Shown: positions 48,727 through 58,884 of the stretch, one piece after another | How positions within the stretch are numbered: position 1 is the stretch's first letter | Layout of the letters: the number at the start of each line of letters is the position of its first letter | Notes under the pieces: generated by a model | Databases searched by the model: none | The model's input: the letters and a program-made list of their open reading frames with translations, nothing else | What the model was told of the DNA's origin: nothing | Translations under genes and position numbers: made by a program | Assembly (NCBI GenBank): GCA_963277665.1 | Contig: OY728136.1 | Span: 1,978,788,576 to 1,978,852,575 of the forward strand | Length of the DNA stretch: 64,000 nt | Direction: 5' to 3' | Source: Viscum album | Taxonomy: Eukaryota; Streptophyta; Magnoliopsida; Santalales; Viscaceae

Positions 48727-49415
48727 ATATATAATATTTAAATCATGAATTCGATTTTGGGGATAATGGACTTTTGACCAAATGGACAATTTGTAAGTAT
48801 AACAAGTTCATTTTTGACTCAAGTACCGAATATCAAAAAAATGTCCGATATGAATATAAATAAATATGTAATTTTTATAACATGGTAATAAATTATATAA
48901 AAGGAATAATAAACATGAAAAGAGTACTAAATCAAGTATAAATTAACTTAAATTTATTATTTCATAAATTAACGAACGAACGAGTCAAGTTAGACACATC
49001 GTCTCATTATCCTTTCATTGAGGCATATTTTTATAATATAATCCTTCTTCTTTTATACTGTGTATAATAGACCCATTTTAATTTTATTTTCATTCAAAGA
49101 AAATATTTTTCTAAAAAATATTTTAATAAAGGTAAAAATGAATTTTTTTTAACGTATGTCGTGACAACGACCTTTCCACTACCATGAGCAGTATTTTTTT
49201 ATTTGGATTCCTTAACAAGACGCAATGTTTTTAAAAGAGAAAAGTTACCATATACCATTTTTATGTATATTGGTATTGAAACTGGTTTTTGAAACAGATT
49301 GAGTATTTTAATATCATGAAAATATTTCTTGTGATTGAAAATGAAATGTTATTAGTGAAATGTTGATATTTTCAATATTTTATTTGTTATGATTATATAA
49401 TGGTACATGGAAATT

Positions 49416-49517
49416 TGATAGGTGGTTATGTGATAAACCAATGATCAGTGGTTACATGATAATCCAAATTATGGATGGTTTTGTGATAAACCATGGATGG
49501 GGGGTCACATTATAACC
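49416..49517 (+). repeat. Tandem repeat of about 25 bp (R6 left LTR)
   Basis: Four drifting copies of GATAGGTGGTTATGTGATAAACCA. The right LTR has the same array at 58178-58279 with a different internal spacing. Confidence 0.8.
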
Positions 49518-50121
49518 TCTAATGCATTGGGTATGGAAGTCAGCTGTATGGATATTCCATTTAGTGATATGTGTGGAAACCGACCATATGGGTATTCCAT
49601 TTCCATATATTTATGTCCAAAGTTTCCTTAATATGCTATATGTTGCTTTCTAGGGTTTTTATGGAATTCGTTTGGTTTCAAAAAAAGGTAAGCAATGAGC
49701 TTATATTCAATAGAGTGTTTTTTCGACCTCTTTAAGGTGAAAAGTATTAATTTATTAAAAAGTATTTATGGTTTACATGTTGTTTTGAAAACTAATAGAT
49801 TTCCTACTTTATGAATCCCTTATTGAGATTTTTATGCTCATCCCAAGTCTATGAAATGTTTTTCACAAGACTTAAATTGGTATAGGGTCACAGATGGGAT
49901 CAAGGAAAAGTCATGCTATTTAAAACATATAACTAAACATGTTTCATTTTTAAGAGTTTTTATTTTATGAAAATATGGATACTGAGTAGAAGATTCAACA
50001 TTCATGTTGTTATGTATAAATTATGACCAAATTCTCTAAATCTCTAACCTGAAAATATCCTCAATGTGAATTATTAACTTAATTCAAGATTATATAATGT
50101 TTCATGCATGATCCTTATAGT

Positions 50122-50132
50122 CGGTATCAAGG
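50122..50132 (+). other. R6 primer-binding site (tRNA-iMet type, variant)
   Basis: CGGTATCAAGG starts two bases after the LTR end, as in R5. It differs from TGGTATCAGAG at the first base and near the 3' end. Confidence 0.7.
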
Positions 50133-50269
50133 AGAGGTTTAAACAAATTTAAGAGTTAGTATATTGTTAAATTAATATACATAAATTATTTTTACTTTAT
50201 AGTAATATTGAAATGATATAGAATTTGAATACTACCATGTTGATTTACTTAAAATATTTCTGTGATTAG

Positions 50270-51235
50270 AATGGTTTTCCGTAGAGGAAACATGACAACT
50301 ATTATGGGGTACATCAAGAGGAAAACAACCTTCCAAATCAGCAACTTGAGATGGTTGGAATCGGAATGGAATATTTTGTTGTAGTGATGGCATGATTGAA
50401 TCAGGCTATAAATGGTGGTGGTATCCATGAATGAGATTATCTAGATCAACCACAAAAGAACATGTCAATAGTGGTGTATTTCATGAGATAACATCCCCCA
50501 ACATTCAAAGGATCATCTGAACCTGTTCAAGTTAAATAGTGGATCAAAGCACTAGAAAATATTTTCAATGTCATAGGGTGTATAGACTATCAAAAGGTTA
50601 GTCTATCTATCTATCATTAAGAAGAAAAAGTAGATCAGTGGTGTCATTGGTTAAAAATATCAGGGGCGGTTAAGAGATTGATTCTCTTGCTTTGGATGAA
50701 TTAAAAGATACGTTTTTTGAGAAATAGTTTCCTAAGGATGTTTGAATTAGGATGGAAAAACAATTCATGGAATTGAGGCATAAGGATGACTCAGTGGCTT
50801 CTTATGAAGCAATTTTTACTTGAATTTCAAGGTATGCTCTGAATTTCATCTAAGATCTTTATAGTAAGATAAATTTATTTTACTCAAGATTGAATCCATG
50901 ATATCTAAATTCATTAACCTCTCATGAATTCAAAATCTATGAGAATCCTTCCAGGTGTGCTAAGAAAGTAGAAATAGAGTTTTCTAATGATCAGTTGTTC
51001 TATGAGAGAAATCAAAAGAATAGGCCCAGTTGGAAAGAAGAAGGAGTGTATTCATCAATGAAGTTTGGAGGTAAGAAAATTAAATTTCCATATTGTGAGG
51101 AATGTGGTAAAATTAATCCTGGATAATGTCTCTCAAATCCACAAAGTTCTTCCACTATGGTAAGTCTGGTCATATTGCTCATAAATTGTATGGAAGATGA
51201 TCAAGCAGGCAATGAAAAGCTAGCGTTATGATGTT
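50270..51235 (+). pseudogene. gag: R6 gag remnant
   Basis: Near 50500 the frame reads FKGSSEPVQVK, then a stop, then WIKALENIFNVIGC, the capsid block with FxGxxxP and W(I/L)...EKIF. QFMELRHKDDSVASYEA follows near 50761, matching EFLELKQRDDESVGTYEE in R5. At about 51150 FHYGKSGHIAHKL is a zinc knuckle that lost its first and last cysteines. Numerous stops make it non-functional. Confidence 0.75.
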
Positions 51236-51339
51236 TTAGTTTCAATGAGTTTTGTAATTATGCCAATGTGTGTCCAAATTTGATTACCCATGGTGGAAAC
51301 TAGATAGATCAAAAACATAAGGGTGTAGAGAAATCTTTT

Positions 51340-51730
51340 TCTACTACTACTGTTGATGTGGGACCATCAAATGAAGTGGTATTGGGAACTTTTTTTTGTT
51401 TTTTCAGATTATACCAATGTGTTGTTTGATTCATGGTCTACACATTTTTTCATTTCTGAGAAATTTTCTCATAAATTTGGAATTCCAACTCAGGAGATGA
51501 ATCCTGAAAATGTGGTAAAAACACCTGGATGATATGTTGATATAAAAAGAAATTATAAGAACCTTTATTTCCATTTGTGAGGAACTAATCAACCTCTAAT
51601 CATTATTTTTTTTAACACTACTAGAGTTTGATGTTATTTGGGGTATGTATTGGGTTTCTGTTTATCATGCAAAGATTGACTGCAGAGCTAAAGAGGTTTT
51701 TATTTTTGAAAGAATTTCAGTTTCTATAAA
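51340..51730 (+). pseudogene. pol: R6 protease remnant
   Basis: VLFDSWSTHFFISE (near 51421) is the protease active-site loop with G of DSG replaced by W, which alone should abolish activity. EFDVIWGMYWVSVYHAKID near 51625 is the second conserved strand. Stops and a frameshift lie between. Confidence 0.75.
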
Positions 51731-51846
51731 ATAATGAATTCTTAAATTTGATAACATATTAGGAAGATTAGAAACTAGTAAAAGATAGAAAGAAATGTTA
51801 CCATACACATATTGCTGTAAATAAAGGAAATGTTCAGATTAATGAT

Positions 51847-52620
51847 GTGACAGTAGTAAATGAGTGTCTTGATGTTTTTCCTGAGGATTTTCCTGGTATT
51901 ATACTTGATCAGGAAGTTGAATTTACTATTGACATAGTTCATGAGGCTAATCGAATTCCAAAACCCCCTTATCTAATGGCACAAATTAATCTTTTAGAGT
52001 TAAAGAAGCAATTGAAGCAGTTTTTGTATAAAGGTTTCATTCGACCTAGCACATCACTATAGGGTTCTCCAGTGTTGTTTGTTAAAAAGAAATATGGTTC
52101 AATGATATTTTTCATTGATTAAGAACAAGTTTCCTCAGCCTTATATTGATTCTTTGTTTGATTAGCTCCCAGGAGCTCAATATTTTTCAGAGATTGACTT
52201 GAGATCGGGGTACCATCAGTTGAAATTGAAAGAAGCATACATTCTGAAGAACACATTTTGTACTAGATATGGCCATTATGAATTTGTAATTATGCCTTTT
52301 GGGTTATCTAATGCACTTAAAGTATTCATGGATCTTATAAATATATTTTTTATGAATTCTTTGATAATACTTTGGTTGTTTTTATTGATGACATTATGAT
52401 ATATTCCAAAAGTAAAGAGGAACATGAATGTCATTTAAGGTTTGTCTTGAAAACCTTAATAGAAAATAAGTTGTGTGGGAAATTTAACAAGTGTGAGTTT
52501 TGGTTGCAGAAAATTACTTTCCTTGGTCATATTGTTTTTAAAGATGACATAATTATTGACCCTTCTAAAACAAAAGTTTTTAAAGAGTGTCCAAGACCTA
52601 CCACTATCACATAGATCCAT
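51847..52620 (+). pseudogene. pol: R6 reverse transcriptase remnant
   Basis: Three open pieces cover the domain. The first reads ECLDVFPEDFPGI, then LKKQLKQFLYKGFIRPSTS, and stops where W is expected. The second covers [22 protein letters not shown] and [10 protein letters not shown]. The third has [18 protein letters not shown] with the catalytic aspartate pair, then [16 protein letters not shown] and PRPTTIT. The first-aspartate block is [10 protein letters not shown], with D kept. The pieces are joined by a frameshift near 52370 and stops. Codon by codon it is clearly related to R5 RT. Confidence 0.88.
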
Positions 52621-52755
52621 AGTTTTCTTGGTTTGGAAGATTATTAATGAAGGTTTGTTGAAATTTTTTCATGGTTATCTAGACCACTAACTATGTTAAA
52701 TCGAAAAGGTGTTAAATTTATTTCGAAAAATGAATGCTATGATTATTTTCAGTAA

Positions 52756-53165
52756 TTGGAAATAAGATTGGTTAATTCTCTAGTTTCAGCATTACCTTCT
52801 AGACATGGTGAATTTTTTATCTATAGTGATGCATTGTTGAAAGGATATAGTTGTTTCCTAGTACAGAATGATCAGGTAATTTATAATGCTTTATGTCAGT
52901 TGACAACTCATGAGTTAAATTACTTTACACATGATTTGGAATTAGATGCTTTTGTTTTTACTTTAAAATTTTGGAGGAATCATTTATATAGAGTAAAATA
53001 TGAAATATATACTAACAAAAAATGTTTGAAGTATATATTAACTCAGAAATAATTTAACATGAGACAGAGGAGATGGCTAGAATTAATCAAGGATATTGAT
53101 TGCACAACTCATCACCATCTAGAAAAATCAAATAAAGTGGATGATGCTTTGGGTCAAAAACGTAA
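52756..53165 (+). pseudogene. pol: R6 RNase H remnant
   Basis: FFIYSDALLKGYSCFLVQND keeps the first aspartate, and HDLELDAFVFTLKFWR keeps the glutamate. EIYTNKKCLKYILTQK has N-K where relatives have D-H, so the third carboxylate is lost. After a stop at about 53050 the frame goes on with [20 protein letters not shown] and KVDDALGQK. Confidence 0.85.
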
Positions 53166-53400
53166 TGTCACATTAACCATGCTACGTTTGGAACAAGATC
53201 CTTTTGTTTTTGATTTGGTGAATTTTGGAATTGAAGTTGATGGGGTGGGAGATTCCTCTATTTTGTTTTAGGTGGTAGTGAAATCGCCTCTAGAAAATAG
53301 AATAATGTTAGCACTGAAAGAAGGTAGCGAGTTGAAGAAAAAAGTAAAATTGGTTCATAAGGGTAAGTTGCTTGAATTTAACATTGATTAAGATTGATTA

Positions 53401-54300
53401 TTGAGGTTTGGAAAGAGATTATCTATGCCTTGTGATTCAAAGTTAAAGAAAGAGTTGTTATGTAAAGCTCATAGTTCTCTATATTCAGTACATCATGACA
53501 GTAAAAAGATGTTCAGAGATATTCGGGAGAGTTTCAGGTGGGATGGAATGAAAATAGATATTGCTGACATTACTGTGAAGTGTTTAACTTGTCAACATGA
53601 TAAAACAAAATGACAGTTACCAAAAGGGATTCTTCATCTTTTTCCAATTCCAAAGCGTAAATGGAAAAATGGTTCTATGGATTTCATAGTGGGATTACCA
53701 AATAATTCTTGAGGTAACAATACAATCTGAGTTATTGTTGATCAATTGACTAAATATGCTCATTTTCTTTCTATTCAGAATACTTTATCTCGAGATCAAC
53801 TTTCTCATTTGTATATTAAATAGACAGTCAGTTTACATGGAGTTACTCTCTCCATTGTATATGATCGTGATCTCATGATCACTTCTATCTTTAAGAAGGG
53901 CCTTCAGAAGTTGTTGGGTACTAAATTAAATTTATATATAGCTTTTCATCCTCAATCAGATGGGCAGTCAGAATGAACAATTCATACATTGGAAGATATC
54001 TAACATACTTCTTCAATGTATTACATGGGAATTTGGGACCAATATCTTTCATTGGTTGAGTTTTCTTAAAATAACAGTTTTAATTCTAGTATACAGATGG
54101 CACCATTTGAGGCATTATATGAAAAGTGGTGTCGAACTCTAGGTTTTTCGGATGATGTAGGTGAATGATAGTTGATGGGACCAAAATTGGTAGAAGAGAT
54201 GGTAGAAAAATTTCAGTTAATTCAGAATGACATGAGAACAACTTAGAGCAGGTGAAAAGTTATGTAGATAACTGAAGGAATGACCTTTCTTTCAAGGTCG
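53401..54300 (+). pseudogene. pol: R6 integrase remnant
   Basis: The N-terminal piece has the zinc set in KAHSSLYSVHHDSKKMFRDI and CLTCQ. After a stop, the core follows with SMDFIVGLP (first D), YDRDLMITS (second D) and HPQSDGQSE (E), directly followed by a stop. A later piece reads MAPFEALYEKWCRT. All three acidic residues survive while the frame is broken many times. Confidence 0.85.
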
Positions 54301-54309
54301 ATGATCATT

Positions 54310-54722
54310 TCTTTATCAATGTTTCTCCATGGATAAGTGTGACACATTTTGGTAAGAAGGGAAAGTTGAACCGGACATTCAATGGACTCTATGAAATCCT
54401 GGAGAAAGTTGGATCAATATGTTATATAGTGGATTTTCCTCCAACTTTATCCCAAGTAGACAATGTTTTTCATGTATCAATATTGAGAAAGTATATGCAT
54501 GGTCCATCTCATGTTTTCATTCCAGAGGTTGTATAGTTGGAAGAGAATCTCTCTTATGAGGAAAAACCAGTCCAGATTCTTGATCGAAGAGAGTAAGTAT
54601 TGGGGAATAAGGAAATTAATCAGGAAATGGTTTTTTAGAAAACCCATATGGGTGACTAGGTAACATGAGAATATGAAAATGCTATAAGGAATAAATATCC
54701 CCACTTATTTGATAAGTGAATA
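54310..54722 (+). pseudogene. pol: R6 integrase C-terminus and chromodomain remnant
   Basis: THFGKKGKLNRTFNGLYEIL matches the GPF/Y region (GPF altered to GLY). VDNVFHVSILRKYMHGPSHV follows, and the chromodomain starts with SYEEKPVQILDRRE, then breaks at a stop. The polyprotein end NKYPHLFDK is readable. Same architecture as R5, which places both in the same chromovirus group. Confidence 0.85.
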
Positions 54723-54747
54723 AAACTTCAAGGACACAATTTCATAT

Positions 54748-54759
54748 GGGGTGAAAGGA
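54748..54759 (+). other. R6 polypurine tract
   Basis: GGGGTGAAAGGA directly precedes the right LTR start TGTAACATCC. Confidence 0.85.
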
Positions 54760-56622
54760 TGTAACATCCAAAGTAAATAAAGAATATGAAATCTTTTCAT
54801 TTATTAATATTTTTGAATTAAATATTAATATTAATTTAAATTTTATTCTACATTCGATGGAATAACCGAAACAAAACCATGGTTTTCTCTGAAATCATAT
54901 GTTGCCCATGATGCTGAGTTATATTAAAAAAATAATAATATAATATTATTATTTTTAATGGTAGTTAACACCAAGCTGTTGAACTAAAATAAATGAAAAA
55001 AACTAACTCTATTATGATTATACATTTTTGTTATATGTTTTTAAATTTATCCTATAAATTTTAGAGGCTTAAAATGATAATGAATCCAATTTTAAGCGTG
55101 AAATACTCCAATAATTTTAAAAGTTTGGTTTACCGCCTTTTGATGGGGAAACCTATTTAAATGTAGTTTCTATCACTTTTATATGATCCATTTGGAAAAA
55201 ATAAAATTCATTTTTATAAGAGGGACATCAAAATATACTTTGGGTATATTTTTGTTATTTTATGATAAAGTTCATTTTTAATGAATAGTGGAAAATACAA
55301 AATTTTATGTCAAAACTGTATTTTCATCTAATTTATTTATATGATTAGATTATCTTTTTAATTGGTTTTAAAGAGTAATTAGATTATTTTTTTACCGTTT
55401 AATCCAATTATTATCATTTTACATAATTTTACTTTTTAATTAGACATAAACACATGTCAATCTTTTGATTCTTATTATTTCCCAAAAACACGCTTTTGGG
55501 TTTTGACAACGAGAATTAATTTTAAATCAATTTTTCAACTTATGGGATATGAATTTAGAAAAATTGATTCTATATTTGGAATCAAGAGGTATAAATTTTG
55601 TAATTAGGTAACTTTTATTTTTAGACATTATGAATAGTAACTTTAGTAAGTATTTTATTTACCATGGTTAAAGGGTAAATTTGGTAAATAAGGGTAAAAA
55701 ATCAAATTATAATAATATTAAATTACCCTAACACATATCGTAATCCTATTGGATGAGATATTTCTAACCATGGGTATCCATTGGTTTATTTTAGGACCCC
55801 ATGGACCCTGTTGTGTGTGAAAATGACATTTAATTACTTTTAATTTAACGTTAAGAAAAATATGACCTAAATATATATCTTTTAGTGAAACAATTTTTAT
55901 ATGGGGAATTATATAAGTTATCTTCTCAACTATAAATATTAATTATAAAGATAAAAATATTTACTACATCATGGTATTTTATTTATAATTTTTAGATATT
56001 AAATAAGTAAATTTATTTATGACACAATGATGAGGTAGGGATTACCTTATTAATGAATGATTTAAATAAATGAGATTATAAATATTAAAATAAATTTATT
56101 TTGAAACTTTTTATGTCATACTCAAATTTTTGGGATAAATATGACCTGTTATATTTTAATTTATGAAATTATTTCAAAAGAATCATGTTATTGATTTTAA
56201 AAAAGTCATGATATGAATAATATAAAAAATTGACATAAATTGGTTTTTTAAACAAATACTATTTTATTAAATGATATAACAATCCTGAAAATATAAGATT
56301 CATCCATATGACTTATATAAAGTTTGAAATGTCATTAATGAACCACCTTATGTTATATTAGAATTTTATGGTAACTATATTAACCATAGAGTATGAATAC
56401 ACAAGAAGACACGGTAAGAGTTAAATTAGTTAACTAAGGGTTAAAGCTAAAGGATGAGGTTAAATTTGAATAGAAAACATGTGTAAAACCTATTGGTTGA
56501 GAGGATTTAGAAAAATAATCATATTATCTTAGAATTAAATAAGTTTTTGACTTTTTGAAAATCGAAATTTAGTTTATAATATAATTATATTTCAAGAAAT
56601 TTCAAAAGTACCCCTCCTCCCT

Positions 56623-56632
56623 ATTATAAAAG
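56623..56632 (+). promoter_or_regulatory. R6 TATA box (3' LTR)
   Basis: ATTATAAAAG in a CCCCTCCTCCCT...GGCCACCACCT context, partner of 47855-47864. Confidence 0.72.
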
Positions 56633-56974
56633 GCCACCACCTCTAACCCCTTACTCACACCTCTCAATCCCCTTATCTTGTCAAAAATATACCCAAATAA
56701 TCTCCCAAAACCCCTCTATACCTATTTTAAGCCTTAACGTTGGTATAAGGAAATTCAAGAAATACTTTTAGCTTAAATCAAAAGGAGTTACCCAATTTCA
56801 GGTAATGTCTTTCCTCAAGCTTCTTTCATTTATTTTCATTCTCCAACCCCCTAAACACTCTTTTTTACATTATTTTACAACAATATCAATATCATGAATA
56901 TTCCAGGATGTTTTTATGTGATTTATTCGAACTAAACTTAAACAAACCTCCTTCTAATGTAGATAGACACACTG

Positions 56975-57415
56975 TTTCTGTGTACGACAAACTATTGGCT
57001 CACGAAACGATGATTGTTTGATTTTACCTTACCACCTCTCATGATGGCCATTATAATGGAACTGTATTTATATGTGATATATATTATATTTATGTTGTCT
57101 CTATTCTTATATATTTTTCATTTATATCATATGCTTACGGTTTCCATAATGGGTAAATACGGTAATTTCATTTGAGGAAGTGCGGACTATCGCCCCCTCA
57201 AAGTGATATGACTCATTCATGCCATACATGGAACGTATAAAGGATTGAGTTAATGAATTTATGTAACATATATCTCATATGATATTATAATATAGAGATA
57301 ATATACATATTTAACATTTAGTTTTCATTTCATTAAATATTAAATAGAAATTAAAGTAGCATTCATGTGTACGTACGGCTTACTGTCTCCTTGAATAGTG
57401 CATTTCATTTCTTAT
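56975..57415 (+). promoter_or_regulatory. R6 repeated leader modules (3' LTR, three copies)
   Basis: Cores at 56991 (ACTATTGGCTCAC), 57186 (ACTATCGCCCCCTC) and about 57379 (CTTACTGTCTCC), 195 and 193 bp apart, matching the left LTR. Confidence 0.65.
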
Positions 57416-58177
57416 CTTCAAATGTTATGGACTATTATAAATAAATATATACTGGATCTAAATACATATATAATATATATATATGATATTTACATCATGA
57501 ATATAATTATGGATATAATGGACTTCTGACCATATGGACAATTTTTATTATTATAACAAGTTCATTTTGACTCTGGTACTGAATATGAACAAAATGTCCA
57601 ATATGAACATAAATAATTATATAATTTTTATAAAATTTTAAAAATTTATATTAAAGTAATAATAAACTTTATTTTTTTAAAAATTATTAGAAATTAACTT
57701 ATGTTTATTAATCAAGAAATTAAAGAATAAACGAGTCAAGTCGGACACGAGGTAAGGCACTTCATCTCATTCTCCTTTAATTGAGGCATATTTCGACAAT
57801 ATACACCTCCTTATTTTATACGGTGTATAATAAAACCCTTTTACTTTTATCTTCATTAAAATGGAATATTTTTCTACAAATCATTTTACTAAATGTCAAA
57901 AGGAATGTTTTTAACGTACGTGTAGACAACGACCTTTTCGTCGCAGAAAGCATTATTTGATATTTGGATTCCTTAACAAGTCGTAATGTTTTTTAAAACC
58001 AAAATAAATACCATATAACCTTTTAAGTATATTGGTATTGAAAATGGTTTTTGAAAAGGATTGAGTATTTCAATATCTTAAAATTATTTCTTTTGATTTC
58101 CAATGAAATGTTATTAGTGAAATGTTGAAAATTGCAATATTTTATGTGTTATGATTATATAATGGTACTTGGACATT

Positions 58178-58279
58178 TGACGGGTGGTTACGTGATAAAC
58201 CAATGATAGGTGGTTACGTGATAAACCAAATGATAGGTGGTTCCATGATAAACCATGGATTGTTGGTCACGTTATAACC
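58178..58279 (+). repeat. Tandem repeat of about 25 bp (R6 right LTR)
   Basis: Three to four copies of GATAGGTGGTTACGTGATAAACCA with spacers, partner of 49416-49517. Confidence 0.8.
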
Positions 58280-58879
58280 TCCAATGCATTGGGTATGGAA
58301 GTCAACCGTATGGCCATTTCATTTAGTGATATCTGTAGAAGTCGGTCGTATGGTTATTCCATTTCAGTATGTTTATGTCCTTAGTTAACTTTATATTATA
58401 TATGTTGATTTCTATGAGTTTTATAATAATCCTTTGGTTATAAAAAACGGTAAGCAAGGAGCTTATATTTAGTGGAGTGTTTTTCCTCTTTTTAGGGTGA
58501 AAAGTATAACCTTATGATAAAGTATTCATAGTTTACATGTTGTTATGAAAACTAAATTTTTCCTTCGTTATATATCCCTTGCAGATATTTTTTATGCTCA
58601 TCCTATGTTTTTGAAATTTTTTCACTGGACATAAAGTGGAATAGTGTCAAGGATGGGATAAAAAAAGTCATGTTGTTTAAAATGTGGAACTAAACATGTT
58701 TCATTTTTTAAGAGTTTTTATTTTAGGGAAAAAAAGGATACTAAGTTGAAGTGTGTACATTCATGTTGTTATGTATAAGTTATGACTTAATTATTTAAAT
58801 ATTCAGACCTGAAAATATCCCCAATTTGAATTATTAACTTAATTCAATATTATGTAATTTTTAAAACTAGGGCCTTATA

Positions 58880-58884
58880 GTTAA
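58880..58884. repeat. Probable target-site duplication of R6 (right)
   Basis: GTTAA, matching ATTAA at 45989-45993 in four of five bases; the uninterrupted R2 left LTR reads GTCAA at this place. Confidence 0.6.

Larger units (their letters stand above)
45994..50119 (+). repeat. R6 left LTR (5' LTR)
   Basis: It aligns with 54760-58879 throughout. Blocks shared with R5 LTRs on its coding strand include the AATAGTAACTTT...CATGGTTAAAG.GTAAAT block and CCTAACACATAT with the following CCTATT. The end is ...CCTTATA, so the termini are TG and TA. Open frame 45971-46195 at its start is not coding. Confidence 0.92.
45994..58879 (+). mobile_element. R6: Ty3/gypsy chromovirus, degenerate
   Basis: A 12.9-kb element with LTRs of 4126 and 4120 bp that both start TGTAACATCC and end CTTATA, a tRNA-iMet-like primer site, a clear purine tract and + strand gag-pol remnants ending in a chromodomain. 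The flanks are ATTAA and GTTAA, four of five matching. It interrupts the R2 right LTR: the left-LTR equivalent near 19876 is continuous (GGTCAACCTACC). Its LTRs resemble those of R5 in outline and in several blocks, so R5 and R6 are related families. Confidence 0.92.
54760..58879 (+). repeat. R6 right LTR (3' LTR)
   Basis: It pairs with 45994-50119. It carries the TATA box ATTATAAAAG at 56623-56632, the module array at about 56975-57415 and the 25-bp repeats. It ends CCTTATA at 58879. Confidence 0.92.
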
